Source: Rhyacichthys aspro
Taxonomy: Eukaryota; Chordata; Actinopteri; Gobiiformes; Rhyacichthyidae
Direction of reading: 5' to 3'
Length of the DNA stretch: 64,000 nucleotides
Assembly: GCA_036850595.1 (NCBI GenBank)
Contig: CM072156.1
Coordinates: 11,604,326 to 11,668,325 of the forward strand
The stretch's first letter is position 1; every line of letters begins with the position of its first letter. Positions 1 to 15,072 of this stretch are shown here, one piece after another. The notes under the pieces were generated by a model that made no database searches, had not been told where the DNA came from, and was given only the letters and a program-made list of their open reading frames with translations. A program made the translations under genes and the position numbers.

Positions 1-12
1 TCTGTTTTGCAG

Positions 13-97
13 CTATTGCAGTAATATCATTCCAACTAATTTGGGACAGTCATTACAAATGCTCAAGGATGATGATCTCAAGACAAAACCTAGGTTA
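13..97 (+). CDS. KIAA0825: KIAA0825 exon (first visible; 3' edge uncertain)
   Basis: The window opens on a polypyrimidine-AG acceptor (1-12) followed by an open frame. The first base completes a codon from an upstream exon (phase 2). The translation contains IIPTNLGQSLQMLKDDDLK, then KPRL. Joined to the exon at 2306 it reads KPRL-FCGAIM, which aligns with human KIAA0825 just before its KFCSDIM. To keep frame the exon must end at 97 with a weak donor GTGAAA. A stronger donor, GTTAGT, begins at 94 but would put the next exon out of frame unless an unseen exon lies between. The exon is very likely real; its 3' boundary is less certain. Confidence 0.75.
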
Positions 98-863
98 GTG
101 AAATCCTGGAATCACTGAGGATGATATTGTAATGTGATAAAGAGAAAGGGTGCTGTAAGTTTAAACTACAGAGCATACAAAAGCATGGGTGCTTTACAAA
201 GGCAAAAAGGCTTGAGTTGAAAACCTGATGAAGATGACATGAAGATGAGTGTCAGAAATGAATAAGAAAAAAGAAAAGGCAGAAGGGAGCAAATGGTCAC
301 CAAAGCCTGGCTTCTATTAAGAGATACTCAAACCTGTGAGATCACATATATTTACATATATACATTTAAATGAACACTATTGGTTTTTAACGCGCAATTG
401 TTGTTTTAGAAAAAAATAACATTGCACTTGTGTCTCATCATCACTCCTGCTCCACCCCCTAAAACCATTTTCACTGATCTGTGGCTCTTAACACTAACAA
501 GTGTCAAAAAGTATCTTTGCCCCAGACCTGTACAAAATTTACTTTATGGTAAGCTCTTAAAATGAAAGCTTTTCAATGGCATACATGCATGAATTTGAAT
601 TCAATAATTAATATATATGTATTCATTTATCTTCTTCCCCTTTGTCCAGTTAGGGATATACTGTATATGTAAATGTCAAGTGCATGTCAAATATCTTGTA
701 TATATCCTGTCGCAGACCCTGAGACTGACCATTTTTTGTTTTGGGTGGACCCTGCTAACCTCATTGCTATGTCTGTTTTATAGCCACAGAGGTGCCTTTT
801 CAGTATTCTGCCGCATTTTTCCATTTGTTTGTCTCGTACAAATTCTTCACACACACTAGCACA

Positions 864-906
<43 letters not shown>

Positions 907-3900
907 GCACGCACACATGCGCACACACAGGCCTCCATAGCACTTAAAACTTTACACAATCTTATTCACCTTGCTGCAGTAGTCCTAGTGGGATTGCAGG
1001 CTTTGATCTGAGCTAGTTAAGGTCTCAGCCTGACTTCAGCATGGATCTGAATGCATGTGGTTGTTTTTCAGTACCAGAGTATGTGTTGTAGATGTTAGAG
1101 ATTCTTCTCCAGGGTCTCTCCATCAGCCCCGTAATGCGGAGTCTTATGTCAGCCTCTGCTCTGTCTCACTCACTCTCACTAAGCTAAGCTCTTAATGACT
1201 GCATGTACTGAGATATTGACTTAATTGTCCAAATGGCCATTGTTCCCCAGCCTCTTAACCCCAGTGGAGGCTTTTATGGAGCAAATAGTGTAAAGAGACT
1301 GTAAGGCTGTCAATTGTGTACTCCTGAAAGAGCCGTGATCTGACAGAAAGTCGAACTTCCCGATGAGCACCCAGTGTAAGTCCAGTAATGGTGGATGAGT
1401 GGCTGATTGATTGAATGTATTCATGTAATTATGAGTTATTTTGATTGCTTTGTAGCTAATATAGGTCTATTTTGTTGCTGTGCATTAGAAAATGATAATA
1501 AATTCATCATTGTTTTGAGGTGCTAGCATTGTTTGAGGACAATGCTAGTCCTTTGGCCCTTTCAGTTTTAGCTTGTCATTGGGTAAAACAGCAAAGGCAG
1601 GGGTTATGACATAGTGCTGCAGCTGTACAGTTGGGACGGTGAAGAAGAAAAAGTTTTAATTAAGCAGTTCTTATCTACATTCTATAGCTAGAATCACATA
1701 CCCTGAGGGAAAAAAAAGCATGTATGCAGCTTTGTTCCACAGTTTTTGCATGTGGATAAATGAGATAAGTCTTCCATGTTGCTTGGAAAGTGTACAGAAT
1801 AAGCCCTACTTTTTGCACATTCATAAAACAGCCTGTTCACTCTCTCTCTTCACCTTTATTTGACCCGTATGCTTTTTCTTCCCTCTCAGCACATTTGACT
1901 CCCCACCTCTCTGCCAATGTGCTGTAACATTTCTGCCTCGATGTGACTAACATGATGCATGTAGTTATGGAATTAGACAAGTGCTGATGTATCCTCTGAA
2001 GTAAAGGTTTTATTTGACCTGAAACATGTTCAGCAGCCTATTGGAGAGCATGTCTTTATTGCCTCTACATCTGTATTCTACATTTGTACTGATGTTTGCG
2101 TTTCAGCTGTAATGGCTTGCACAAGGTTAGGAAAAATGCATGCATAATACCCAGATCAATCTCAAATCTTTGTTATTCTGATAAGAAAGTGTTTCATTAT
2201 TTAAATCTAATGAGGTCTCTTTCTGATATTCTCCCACTGTTGTCTGACAGATTTTCCTTGGTGTTGATATCATCTTCTTTTGCCTTTACCTCTTTCTTCT
2301 CATAGTTCTGTGGAGCTATCATGACGGAGCTGAATGCCTTACTACCTTTAGCAGCAGCCTGCAGGGACAGCTTTGCCCTGGAAGTTCGAATAAGCTTTGT
2401 AGAGGCATGTAGCAGGGCAGTGTTTGCCATGCTGGGCCGTTTACAAGAGAGAGCCCAAGAGGTACCATCTCATGCGCCTCTGAAGAACCTGCCTGCTCTG
2501 CTGGCCACTGTCCTTTATGTGCACCATCGACTAGAGCACTACCTTATCCAGCTCAAGGATTCAAATACTACTGCAGCCAAAGTGTAAGGCAGTATTTATG
2601 TTCTCTGTTTCTTAAAGTCCCCAGAATCTCCTTTACGCAGCTGGCTCAACCCTGCACCATTTACCTCCTTTAAAATTATATATTAATCTGTTATTTCCTA
2701 TTATGAATAGCATTTAACCTATTGAGCTCACTATGTAAATTTAATAAGGTTATAGTGACAAAGATTTTATTCCTTTATGCTATAATTTTATTACAAAGAA
2801 AGGACCTTACCAGTGGTTTAGAATTTGCTAATATGGTACAGGCAAGTATCCTGCTTAAGGGGAAAAGGCATAAAAATGATTGACAGACCGTAATGACACC
2901 CATATTGTGTCTACATTTGGTAGCTTTTTATGCCTCATAATCCTTCCCATTAACCTCTGCTCTCTGCAGATCCCCTCTAAAGGCATCCCTTGTGCCTTAG
3001 CTGCCCCTGTTGTTCCACCTCTGGCCCTTTGCACTCCTCCACCTGCACTTGCACTGTGCCCCCTTTGGTCATAAAATACTTTTTTCTCCCTAGCAATCCT
3101 GTTCCCTTGGTTTTAAGCCCTCAGCACCCCTGTTAAATGTGTCTCTGTGGAAACCGTTATATTAGGAAGACTTAACAGATAAAATGACACAGATTAAGTC
3201 ATCTTAATCTTTTCATGATTTTAGCTCATCTTTCTTTTAGAACTCTTTGAATCTACTATAAAGTAGTTACTTATCCGTCTGCATTACAAGAATGTTTCCT
3301 ACTAGACACTTGACCCCAACAGTCCTTGTCTTTGATCTCAATATTTTAAATATTAATGATGGAGTATTTTCTGTCATTCCGTTTCCTCATATATTCAAGT
3401 TTTTGTTTCGCTCCTCTGTGCCTAGACCTCTGACCTTGCTGCCTATTCAAAAGTGCCAAGATGTAGCAGAAGGTCTAAGAGAGCAGCTGACTAGCTACTG
3501 TATCCAGGTTTGTTCCACCTGCCTTCTACAGGATGCTGAGAGCCACCACTGGGATGACCCTAAGCCCTTCTTTGAGGTAAAGCACTTTGTCTATCTAAGC
3601 AACCAGCCTTCACAAAACGTAGTGGGAAGACTTTTTCTTGTTTATCTTTTAATCAAAACTTACATATGAAACAGCCCCAGAAGTATCTGTACTTAATTTG
3701 AATTCTTTCATTATAAAAAGTTTGAATTTGAATGCCAAGTGTGTAAAAGGGTGTTCTCTGTAGATTGTGGAGCTTTCTCGCTTCTGCTTTTTAACTCTTA
3801 CAATGCACCTTTACCTCCCACTCTGCCTCTTCTAACCAAGCCTTCTATTCTGCGCTCCCTGAGAACATCTGTGGCTTCCATGCTGCCCCCAGGGCTCCTG

Positions 3901-6900
3901 GGATTCAGCTGTCTGAAGTCTACAGTCTACTCTGGGACTGTCTGGAAACAGCATAGGGCCTCTGGAACTCCCCTACCTTTATGCCCTTAAACCAATCTAA
4001 ACCTCCCCTCTCTTTTATACTTTACCTCGCTTTTGCCTTTTTTCCCTCTTTGTTCTTCTCTCTCGTTCTGGGTCACTGGTGTCAGACAGACCTGCTGAGA
4101 GCAGGTGTGTGCTTTTGTTCAACCATGCCTGTGTGCATTTGTACAGATGAATGCATGTGTCAGTGTGCTGTAGCAGCCATGACATGTCTTTACTTGATAT
4201 GTGTATATATCTTCATTTATCTATACTTCTGTTATAGTGTGTATTTTGGATTTCAAACAGTTAAGCATTCCCCCCCCGAGGGATCATTTCCCAAAAGGTT
4301 TATTCAGTAATGTCATTTTAGATGTTACCATTTAAACAGTTTGTTAAACTGTATTTTTTTTTATGTATGAGACCAGTTAAGGAAGTAATAAGTAATTTAG
4401 AACATGACTCATGGCTCATATTCACTTCAGTGCCAACACAATAAATTCTAGCTCAAAAATTTGTTTGTGTTTTTTGCAGCATCCGTTTTCTGTTTCAAAT
4501 GAGGCCTCACTGATGCCAGTCATGCCTACAGGGAGTGTCTTTATAGTTGACCTTGATTTTTAAATTTAAACTTGAATGGACAAAACCCAAACCACACTTG
4601 TTGTTTTGTGGGCCCTTGTTTTGGATCCAGAGTCTGTGTCTGGGTTTGCTTTGCCGAGTCCACAGGCAGTGTATGGGGGTCTAATCCCGGACACAGATTT
4701 TGGTTACGCTCACAATCAGTCACCAATCCTTAAATGACTGGCTCCAGGGGAAAAAGGAAGAAAAGATGTAAAGTTGGATGAGGTGAAGGGGAAAGAAAAT
4801 GGTCAAGGGGCTAATGAGATGAACTTTTGTGTCTGGTGATATCCCGTGACTCTTATACACTGTTGAATGTGGCCTTGTGTAAATACTTGAAGGTGCTGTG
4901 GATAAATCTTAATAAATACTGTTACATATTGTTGCAGGAGGTCCAGATAATAATCCTTTTCACTACCTCTGCCTTCTCTTTCTTTCATGCCACTCTTATC
5001 TTTATTCAGTGACTTTCCCCTCTTTTTTCATTCTCTCTTTATTGTTCTGTCTAGTTCATGACTTTAAAGTAAAATCCCAGTTGGGGGGGGGTGAAGCCCA
5101 GGTGCAGAGTGCAGGTGGCGTGACCACTGAGAAAACCTGGTGCTGACAGACCTAACTCTGTCACTTCTTTACTTTTTTCTTTCTTTTTTTTCTGCCTATT
5201 TTTATTGCCTTCCCTTGGTTTTGTTAGCTTTCCTTCTCTGTCAAAGTCCATATGATAATGTATTTCTCTGTCTAACCTCCTGTGTTCCACTTTCCTCTCA
5301 TCTACAGGGCGAGCGCTGTTCCTTTCCAGTGCAGATGTGGTATTACTTCCTGTGTGGGCTCCGCAGTGATCTGTGGCCTGTCCTTCCTGCAGAGATGTCT
5401 AAGGAGGTTCTCGGAAATGTGCTGGCAGAGACTTTACAGTTACTGGTGCAAAGATATACTTTGGCCCAGCCTTCATACAAGAGACACCTGCAGATTAGGT
5501 ACTAAAGTCTAAGTCTTAGTATGGGTGGAGCCAGATCAAAATACATTTGAAAAATTTATGCAAATTAAGCTAAATTGTTTATTTTGCAGTCCAAAAAAAG
5601 AACAACTACCAACCATCAAAAATAAAAAAAAAACACAAAACAAATAAAGTACTTTCCTGGCTGTTCCCATAGTGGCATATATATTTTGTGACATGGGCAC
5701 AAACCTGTGACATGACTTTTAGTTTTAGCTGGAAATTAATAAATTGAAAGATGTGCCTAATGGCATGTTCTGTAGCTAAGCTTAGGTGAAGTGATCAAGA
5801 ATCTTTCAGACCTTTCACTGTTGTTTGTGTCAAGCTTTAAAATCTATTCCTCACACATAAACACTAGACATAGGTATGCCTTTTATATACTTAGTCAAAG
5901 CTCAGAGACATTTTCACTTCTGTGCTCAAGTGGTCATGTGGCAGTCTGGTTTCTCTCCATAGGCTTCACAAGTCTCACACTCTCCCTGAATTCAAACCCT
6001 AAAAGTCCTGAAATGCCTGTGAACAGATGAAACCATGACACTAAGTTTGAGTGCAGTGAATATGTACATCATTATGTGATGTCATTACCAGGAGTGTTTC
6101 AAATGCGTTGTTATTGTGCAGTGGAAGGATGGGCACTCTTACATTTACATGCATCTACTTATGACAAGCAAAATTTACCCTGGCAAACAAATTTATTCAT
6201 CAGTATAGGTTTATTGGGAGTGTAATGCAGGTGGTGTACGTTTCAGTGTCAATTCACTGAAGACTTAAAAATATATTTTTTAGCCATTCCATATGAGAAA
6301 GTTTTTGTTTCCATACTAAAAAAATCACACTCATTTCTGCTTTGATTTTAAGGTGTGACATTACAGCGATGTTGCTTTATGTGGAGGAGCTGTTGTGGAG
6401 TGTTTGTGACCGTCCAGAAGCCGTGGTGCACATCAACTCTTCCTCAGCATCTAATCTAAATACTGTTAGTTCAAAGTGGCCAAATCTTATCCACAATTTG
6501 TGTAATCATCTCCTTACTGTCCTCGTTGTTGTCACAGCACCGCTCTCTCTTTTGTACAGGTCAGTATACACAACAATATCGGTATGCTTTGAAATGACAC
6601 CAGGAAATATTAGTTACATCCCAATAAACATAAACAGTCCCTTTTGCACACTATGTTGGACAAATCAGGAGTCCAGACAGTAGGTTATGGTATGTTTCAA
6701 AAAGCACACTCTTGAAGGGACGGCATAATCTATGTTAAACATTATATGCTGCAATTTACATTTTAAATACATGACTTTGTTCAATCTCCGATATTCCAGA
6801 GCATTTATGAATGATCCTGGCGTCACAATACAACATTCTGACCACACTGTCGTCCGATGGCTTAATGCTATTGACCCTGAACTCTTCACAGAACAAGTCC

Positions 6901-9900
6901 TTCAGTAAGTAAAACAGCCCATGTACCTATGTATATTTGAATCCAAAATTGCTTTTTAAAAAAAAAAAAAAAGTCAAATTTTTTGCTAATGGTTTCCAAA
7001 TCAACAAAGAAAACTGTTACTGGTATATGGTGGTGTATGCCTATGTGAATCTGAGTATTTATGGTTAAGTGTGTAGTTCCCTTTGACATTTTGACCTCTG
7101 TGGTGCAATCACTCTCTTGCCCACCCTTGACTCCACCCATCTCCCCTCTCATCTTCCTCACAGCCAGAGGTAATGTCATTGCTCATTGATGGAGCACAAA
7201 TCAAACTAACCCCATTTCTGTAACTCCTAAGTATTGTAGAGCTGAAATTAGTTTATTTTTACGACCTCTTTATTTCTTTGCTCCCACCCTCTGTCTGCAT
7301 TCAATGGGGCCTGCCAGAGAACACAGGACAGATTCACAGTTTCCTCTCACAGGTCATATTTCTCTTCGGCCCATTAAAATAAAACCATTGTTATTGTTGT
7401 TAAATAAAAATAAAAAGACAATTATTTTAAACAAATCATACAGCATTACAGGTTATAATTAAAATATAATGCTACGTATTCCTGATGTGTGTGGACACAT
7501 ATGGGCTATGGGAATTTGACCAATTCATCTGGGTGTCTTGATTCTGTAAGCTGACCCTGTGGTGCAGCTGGGTAGATTTATCAGTGCAGTTAAAAGAGAA
7601 TTTCTTGAGGATTTGCAGTCCCAGTTACATCATAAATTGCACTGTCAGATTTAGGCGTAGTTTTTTCAGTCAAGCAGCAGGGCGCTCTAGCATTCTGGCT
7701 TAAATAGGATGGTTAATATCTGGACAGAAGCCTCTCTTTAGCCTTTGCTATTGCCTTTTTCACCCAGACAAACTCATTCTTGCCATTATAATTTATTGAG
7801 ATGTATAAAGTAACAAGCAGGCAGTCACATGTCAGCATGCTTTCACACTTGCACACATACATAACCACAATCACAGGCACTAAAGGGTGCGTGCACACAC
7901 TTACGAGAGCACACAGCAAGGACACGGCTCATTACCCACAGCTGGCTGCAGCCTCTTGGTTATACAAAAGATGTAGGAGGGGGGGTACTGCTGTATATTC
8001 ATGTATTTGGCTGTTTCCCAAATGTTAATTTGCTTTTAGCTGGCCAAGATTAGAGCTTATTCCATCCTGGTGCTCATACAAGTTCAGGGAAGAAGAATTT
8101 GCAAAGTGATCTGACTGAGTCATATCCGTGAACTTCAGTGAAGTTGTAATTTTAGCATAAATAGCATTTCATCCTGGAATATCTTAAAGAACTCTTCTTT
8201 GTCTTCCTTGTGTCAACATAGAAATATGTTTCATCTTTCGCTCACTGCACCACTATCTGTATGCTCACCTGTCACTGCACAACTGTCAACTGTGTTATTT
8301 TTGTTTTGTTTTTTCTCTCAGTGAAGGCCTTAAGGACCAGGCAGCGTCTACATGTCAGTTGAGGTTGCTGACCTCTGACCCTGGAAATGATCCCAGGATG
8401 CTTCTCTGGATGTTGCTGTACAGAGACTGTCACCTGCCCAGAGTACTTCTAAAAAACTCTTGTAAGTCTGTTTCTAATCAGGGTGATCATGTTCTTTTAC
8501 AAAAGGCTTAAAATAACATATGTTCATTTTTTGCATCTGACCATTACATATAGATTATTTTTAAATGATAATTCTACAAGGCCACATGTGGTAAGGTATT
8601 TACCACAGTGTTAATTATGGTACTTCAAGATCCTAAGTAGGTTAGATAGACCTTAGATGAGTTTTTTTTTTTTACATTGTATTAAGTTATCATCAGCATA
8701 ATTTTTACCTTGGTCATCATCATCACTAAATCAATAGTGCACAGTAATAAACACTCAACAGGCACAGGCAGAGCATGCACGCTGACCTTTAAAGATTTTC
8801 CCTTTCTTCTTCCCTCCACTACGCTGGCAACAGTCTAACCTTTAAAGACTGTTGTGCACTCGCACATTATTTCACATTATAGCAACCTCATTAATAACAA
8901 CTTTCACTGTCTCGTTCTCTCGCTTAGTCTGAGTCCGGCTTTGAGGCTTTGCAGTGCTTCTCTCTGCATGCTGTTGTAAATCAATGCTAGAAGCGCTGAC
9001 TCTCGTGTGTTATCATGTTGACGGGCTAATTAACCAGGAAGCAGACAAACAGAAGAAACAGCGTGACTGAATGCCCACTACACTCTCGTAATCCATAGTA
9101 TAGGATATATAAGTGTGTGTAGGTGAAGGATTTAGTTTGTTACAACAGTTAGTTAGTTTGTAATTTTGGCAGTCTGTTTTATTTGTAATGTAAAAAATTT
9201 GTAAATTGTCCGCAGAGAGGGCACTATGTCTTGCACACACACATTTTTAATCAGTGCATGTTTTCAGTCACAGAAGTTTGGTGAGCGGGCTATTGTGAGT
9301 GGTTAACTGGTTGTCAAGGTAAACAGATACTGGCTGCATAACGGGGTTGGACAAGTTAAGAGACATTAGAGAGATAGGGAAAAATACAAAAACAAAACAA
9401 ACAAAACGTAGTGGAAGTATTTGTACTGTGCCAGCGCTACAAACTCCACAGATATGTTCCAAGAGAGCATCATTCATTTATTTTTTTCTTTAATTTTTTC
9501 TGAAGTCAGTTGATACTCCATTCAAAGATCATTATTAAAAGCCACCTAGTTAACCTACTATTCTCTCCAGCACTCCATGTGAAAATGAATACCATTGCCT
9601 CTGGTTGTGTGCATTATTGTGGCCACAACAGTGAGATCCTAAATAATTTTTCCTTGAGGACCAATTACCTGGCAGACAGAGAGCAAGACGCAGATATGAC
9701 CTTCGTAATGTCTCATAATGGATTGATCGTGGGTCACAGTGGTTAACAACTTTTGAGTGCACAATAAAATGTGTTATTAGAGAAAGTGCAAATCTCTTGT
9801 CATTTGAACACTGAGCACGAGTGGTGCTTCTTACCTGCCTGTTATTACACAGGCTGAGATTGCTGGCCTTATAATGCAGCACCTAATTTAGCCCTGTCAT

Positions 9901-12900
9901 TTTAAAATAGTCCAGTATTAGTCAGAACCATGTCTTGCTCCTCTCCATCACAGCGCCCCCTCATTGACTGCTGCGTTGCATACAGTCTCCTATTCAAATA
10001 GCTGTCATCTCCCACATAGCAGACTGACAGACCGCTGGATGTCTGCCACCTCTGGAGCGATGGGCCTCTCCTCAGCAACCCCTGTCAACTGAACACACAC
10101 ACACTTGTAAGGACACATATACAGACATCCATATGGGTTACACATGCACACACACCTCCATCCTTAGCCCTTATGCTCAGACACAACCCCCACAAGGACA
10201 CCCTGTCAAAACCTCTTCCTTTTCACTTCCTGTCTCCATGAGCTGCGGATCCCACAGCCAGGGGCTTTGAAATCTGTTTCGTTCCCTGTTTTTCTGTTCT
10301 GTTTTTTCTTTTTTCTTTTTTTCTTCAATGCAACACAGATGTGTTTCTTCCTCTTCTATTCCACAATGCCTTTTGTTCACTCTTTCTGTTAACATTTTTC
10401 AAATTGGGCAGCCTTGACATTTTTTCAATGTGTTATTGTGTGCTGAAATCAAGATATTGTTTCATAGGATTGGGTTTTATGTCTTCCTATGATTTTTTCT
10501 TTGCTTTCTTTTTTTTTTTTTTATTAGCACTATACATCTCTACGCCATATGTACTAAATGTTTGTATATAACTTTATGAGCAATTAAGTTAGTCTGTTTG
10601 CAAGCCGTAAGTAACTATTCATAATCACATATTAAATCTCCAGACTCATTTGTTTGTATTGTGTTCACAAGTGTCTCATCCATGTTGATTATTTCAGACT
10701 TTTGGCAGGAGACTGATATTGAAATATCTCCAGAAAACCGTGAGGCAGGAGATAACTTCATGGTTGCACTGTTCAACATATTCACTTGCTTGAATGATGT
10801 TCCAAAGGCCTTGACCCTAACTCTTCAGCCATACATGGAGAGAGCAGACATTTGGGAGCATCTCTATACACTGGCAGGTGAAGTATATCAGATGTTTCCA
10901 TAAAGTTGCCCTTCAAAAGTCAAACCTGCAACATACCGTTACACTGGATGTTTTAGGATCAGCATAAATAAAGGCTCATCCAAGTGCTGCAAAACCTTAT
11001 TAAACTACAGTAGAATCTAGTCACAGAGAAGCAAGTAAATTCTTTAGGAGTGCACAATACATAAAAAAGGAAAACCATCAGTATCAGTTTATAATGCTGT
11101 TTTGTTTTTTTTCTTCTAATTTCTGTGCTTTTTCTATGGTCTACAGAGCATAACCAGACCTCTTGCAGAGTATAGGGCTCTTACTTGTGATAATTCTGTT
11201 TCCTGGGTGAATGGTAATTATTGTAACATAAATTAGGGTGATATGTAAAGACTATTTGGATGAAGATATAGTACGGGAGGGGTCGACAGAGAGGAAGGAG
11301 AAATAGACTGTGCTCAAGAAAAAATCTCAATGTCATCCTATCATCATCCCATATCCTCATAGGGTAATTACTTTAATTATTGACTGTGCCAAATCTTTGT
11401 ATTATAATTTTGGTTACAGGATACCCCAGTGCCCCATTTTCATTAAAAAGTGTTCTATGAGTTAACTTTCATAGATTACACTCAGAATTTCTCTATTTCT
11501 TCACTTTCACTGATGTTTCATCAGACAGTAGCAGGTTTTTTCAAATCAATACACTAGTCAATACAGTAGCAGGCGGTATAAAGTCTGAACAACAAGTGAC
11601 TTTGAAAAATAGGTCTAGGTCTCACCTGCCACAGAATATTTCTCTCTTAAAAAACTATATCATTTTTGTTTCGCTCTCCTCTTTTTGCAGGGGTCTAAGG
11701 TCACACATTTGTTAGGCACCTCTAGAGATTTCTGTGCACTCCAATTGCCCCAGCTATACTATATCACTTTCTTCTAGCCTTTAGTTTTTCAGCCGACAGA
11801 AAGTTTATGCCGTCCAGCATCATGTCGGAGCTTATAGCTCAATAGGAGTAGGATATTAAAGGTCAGTGCAATGAAAAGCAAAGAAAGTGCAACCAGACTT
11901 TTCTTTTAGTCCACATGGAAGATATCATTTTATAGAGACATAATTTAATTAAGTTATTATTATAAATGTATATTTGAATTTAAGGTGCCATAGACAGTAA
12001 ATATAAACTACAACTTGCCCTGTCAAAATCTTTTTTCTTTGTACAACTTGCAGCTATTCAGTTGTTCATACTTAAAATAGCATACAACTTTTTCTCATTC
12101 TTAGACTTGACACACTCAGCACCAGCAGTGATCAAATGTCTTAGAGAAAGTGTGATAAAGTCTACCAAAGGCCTCCTGGTGCGTCTGAACTCCATGGTGG
12201 TGGGTTGGCAGGCCACAGCAGATCCTAGTGGGGAACTGTGCAAGTGGGACATACCCGAGTGTCTCCTGACTATAGTACCTAAGGAGTGGAACTATGTGTC
12301 ACAGGAACCCAGAGGAAAAGACAAATGTATGTACAGACAGGATACGTATGAAGTATTTTAATGCTAAGCATATTTTAGCTATGCTTATCAAACTAACAAG
12401 TAGCATTTCCTTACAGCTGTCATTGCCTTCATCATTCAAGCCTTATCTCTAGTGTTCACCAACCTGCCCCTGGTCATTGAAACTTTGCCTCTTCCCGTTC
12501 GGTTGTTCTTCTGTGAGGCAGAGAAGCACCTCTCCCAGTATGCCCGGCAACTCCGCTCTGCAGGCCTTTTGATTTGGGCTTTGCTGGGTTGTGTCATCCA
12601 GAACTTGGAGGACCCAGACATGCTTGAACAGATCACTGGTTTAGCCCTGAATCATCAGGCAAAGGAGTGCTTGGCACTGTTGGCTGAATGCCTGAAGGCA
12701 GCTGTTGGGATTCAACACAAGGTAAGCAATGTTTGGTTTACTGGCATTAATAACAATAATATTATTCTATAAAATGTCATGTAGCTTAGTTTAATGTAAA
12801 AGGTTGGACTGTATTTGTGTTTGATGATAAATATTATAATGTAAAAGCATAAAAGACAAACTTAGCACTGATGTTTAATATATGATTAACATTTGTGTGT

Positions 12901-15018
12901 TGTGACTTTCATTTAAATTGTCATTGTCTTTGGAGATTCACATTCATCCAGGTCAATATATAAGAAAATGATAAAAAAAATAAAAAAAATAATAATAAAA
13001 AATACCCTCTTCTTGCTAACGATTTTATGTGATGTCTATGCTACTTTGTTCTGTGGTTTTGCAGGGTGTCCCCAAACCCACTGTGCAGAAGGTGCTACGG
13101 ACACTGGAGGAAAAAAATCCCAAGTGGGCAAACATGGAGCTGCAGAATGCTCGTAAATTCTGCTTAGAAAGGTGAGAAAAAGCAGCAAGGATTAGACTAA
13201 AACAAAAAAAAAAAAAGGTCTTCCTCTTACTGTTAGTTCAGTGTCTTGCCCAAGTAAACTTTGAAAATGTGAACAAGAGCTGAGGAAATCAAACTGACAA
13301 CCCTGCAGCAATAGGTAAAAGCACAATTGCAGGCTAAGGTAAACCCAGCTACTCAATACAATAGGGAGTTTTGTGCACAGTAACAGCATATGGAGTACTC
13401 AAAATACAGATTTATTTATTTTTTTATGTCAAATTAACTTGACTTCATGGAAAAAAGTATTTATATATTTTATTGATATTGTTTGCTATATTGTGCCAGG
13501 GTATCACTCATACTTTTAATCAAGCCATTAAATTCTGATGTATAATGGCAGTGTAATCATTTTTCAAAAAAAAAGCATTTGAACATGAACAAGATCAATG
13601 TATTTTGCCATGTTGGGGTAGATGATGGACATGCTGTCTGAATGAGTGGCCTGCAGGCTGGAGTGATGGGAAAACAGCTTTCACTTTGGGCTGTACTGTG
13701 ACCTTTGGCACAGCGCTCTGCTGCCTGTTCCCAGAAATTGTGTCCATTGGTTACTCACTTCATCATAACAAACTCTGAGCACATCCATCCTCATAAAAGC
13801 GTAATTTAGGGCTCAACTGATCATGTACAATTAACAATAAAGAATGAAATATATAATAACACTGACGATATTAGGCTCAGTTCTAGGAAATGCTGTGTAT
13901 CTCAGCTAACAGGAAGAGAGAGGTTGTATGTGAATGAAAAAAGAGGAGGGGGGGGGGCCTGAGAGGGAAAGTGAAAGAAGAGTGATTATGTATCACCTGT
14001 CGGAGGCATTCAGTGGGATCATTACTATTCATTAAACTAACCTTCACAGGGAAGTGACGCCTGGCTTGTAAACAATCAGAATACAGTGTGAAGGAATGGG
14101 GAGAGGAGTGAATGCAATATCTCTAAAAAGCTGGCAGTTTTACTGGCATCTCACACAGGCACACAAGTGGAAGTTGTGTATATGTGGGCATTAAGACTGA
14201 CATTCAAGGTATTAAGCTTTAAGATTTTTTGAGGTCCAATAATTTATTATCCCACACCATTAAAGATTAAGATCCCATAAATACAGGAATACATGTCCAG
14301 TCCAAGCAACATTTGCCCTGTTTGAGCAAACAGGGTACTTACCAACCCTTGCAGTCTCAACTGTAACCCCCTCCCAATGCCACCCACCTTGTCTTTGCAA
14401 AGTAATTTGTAGAGGAGAAGATTATTGTTCTCCATCATGGTGACCCTGGCTGGGCTGACGGGATGCATACACAGATGAAGATGAATGCAGTTATTCCTTG
14501 GCGGAGGTCTGCCTCTTTCAGGGCACATTGGCCCTAATGACATGATTGATAGGCTGTCCCAAATCCGGAGGGGCCCTCATTAATCACCCTGCTGACTGAA
14601 TCCAATCATCTGCTTCACCTGCACAGTGATGGACAGGAAAGGATACAGCGCAGGTGCTGACACGGATGCACAGCCACCATCACCGACAACACCACCGCCG
14701 GGCCGCCAAGCAAAAGAATGAGAGGGATGTATGGACAAGATGGGACTCCTCTTTCTTTTCCTGCTCTCAATGTCAAGCCGCCAATCGCTTCCTGACAGGC
14801 GACAGTGTTTCTGCCACCTTATAATTACAAAGGGGAAGAGAGTGAGTGCGGGAAAAAAGAGAGGCAGAAAAAGAGAGAGAACAATGACAGGAACTGTATG
14901 TGAAGGAGAATGTTTGATGGACGGTAGTATCATATCCATCCATACAGGAAGGGCAGGAAAATGATGCGGGCGTCTGCCAGGGTTGCAGACTGCACATGCA
15001 TGAGGACCTTGACACAGA

Positions 15019-15072
<54 letters not shown>

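Noticed and set aside
687..1011. Open frames on both strands over a CA repeat
   Set aside because: They are translations of the dinucleotide repeat.
1072..1190. Possible extra KIAA0825 exon after TTTTTCAG
   Set aside because: It is open in the phase that the GTTAGT donor at 93/94 would need, but the translation shows no KIAA0825 resemblance and no good in-phase donor follows. The direct join 97 to 2306 matches human spacing better.
2321..2583. ATG at 2321 as the KIAA0825 start codon
   Set aside because: The frame is open to the acceptor at 2305 and homology to KIAA0825 extends upstream into 13-97, so this methionine is internal.
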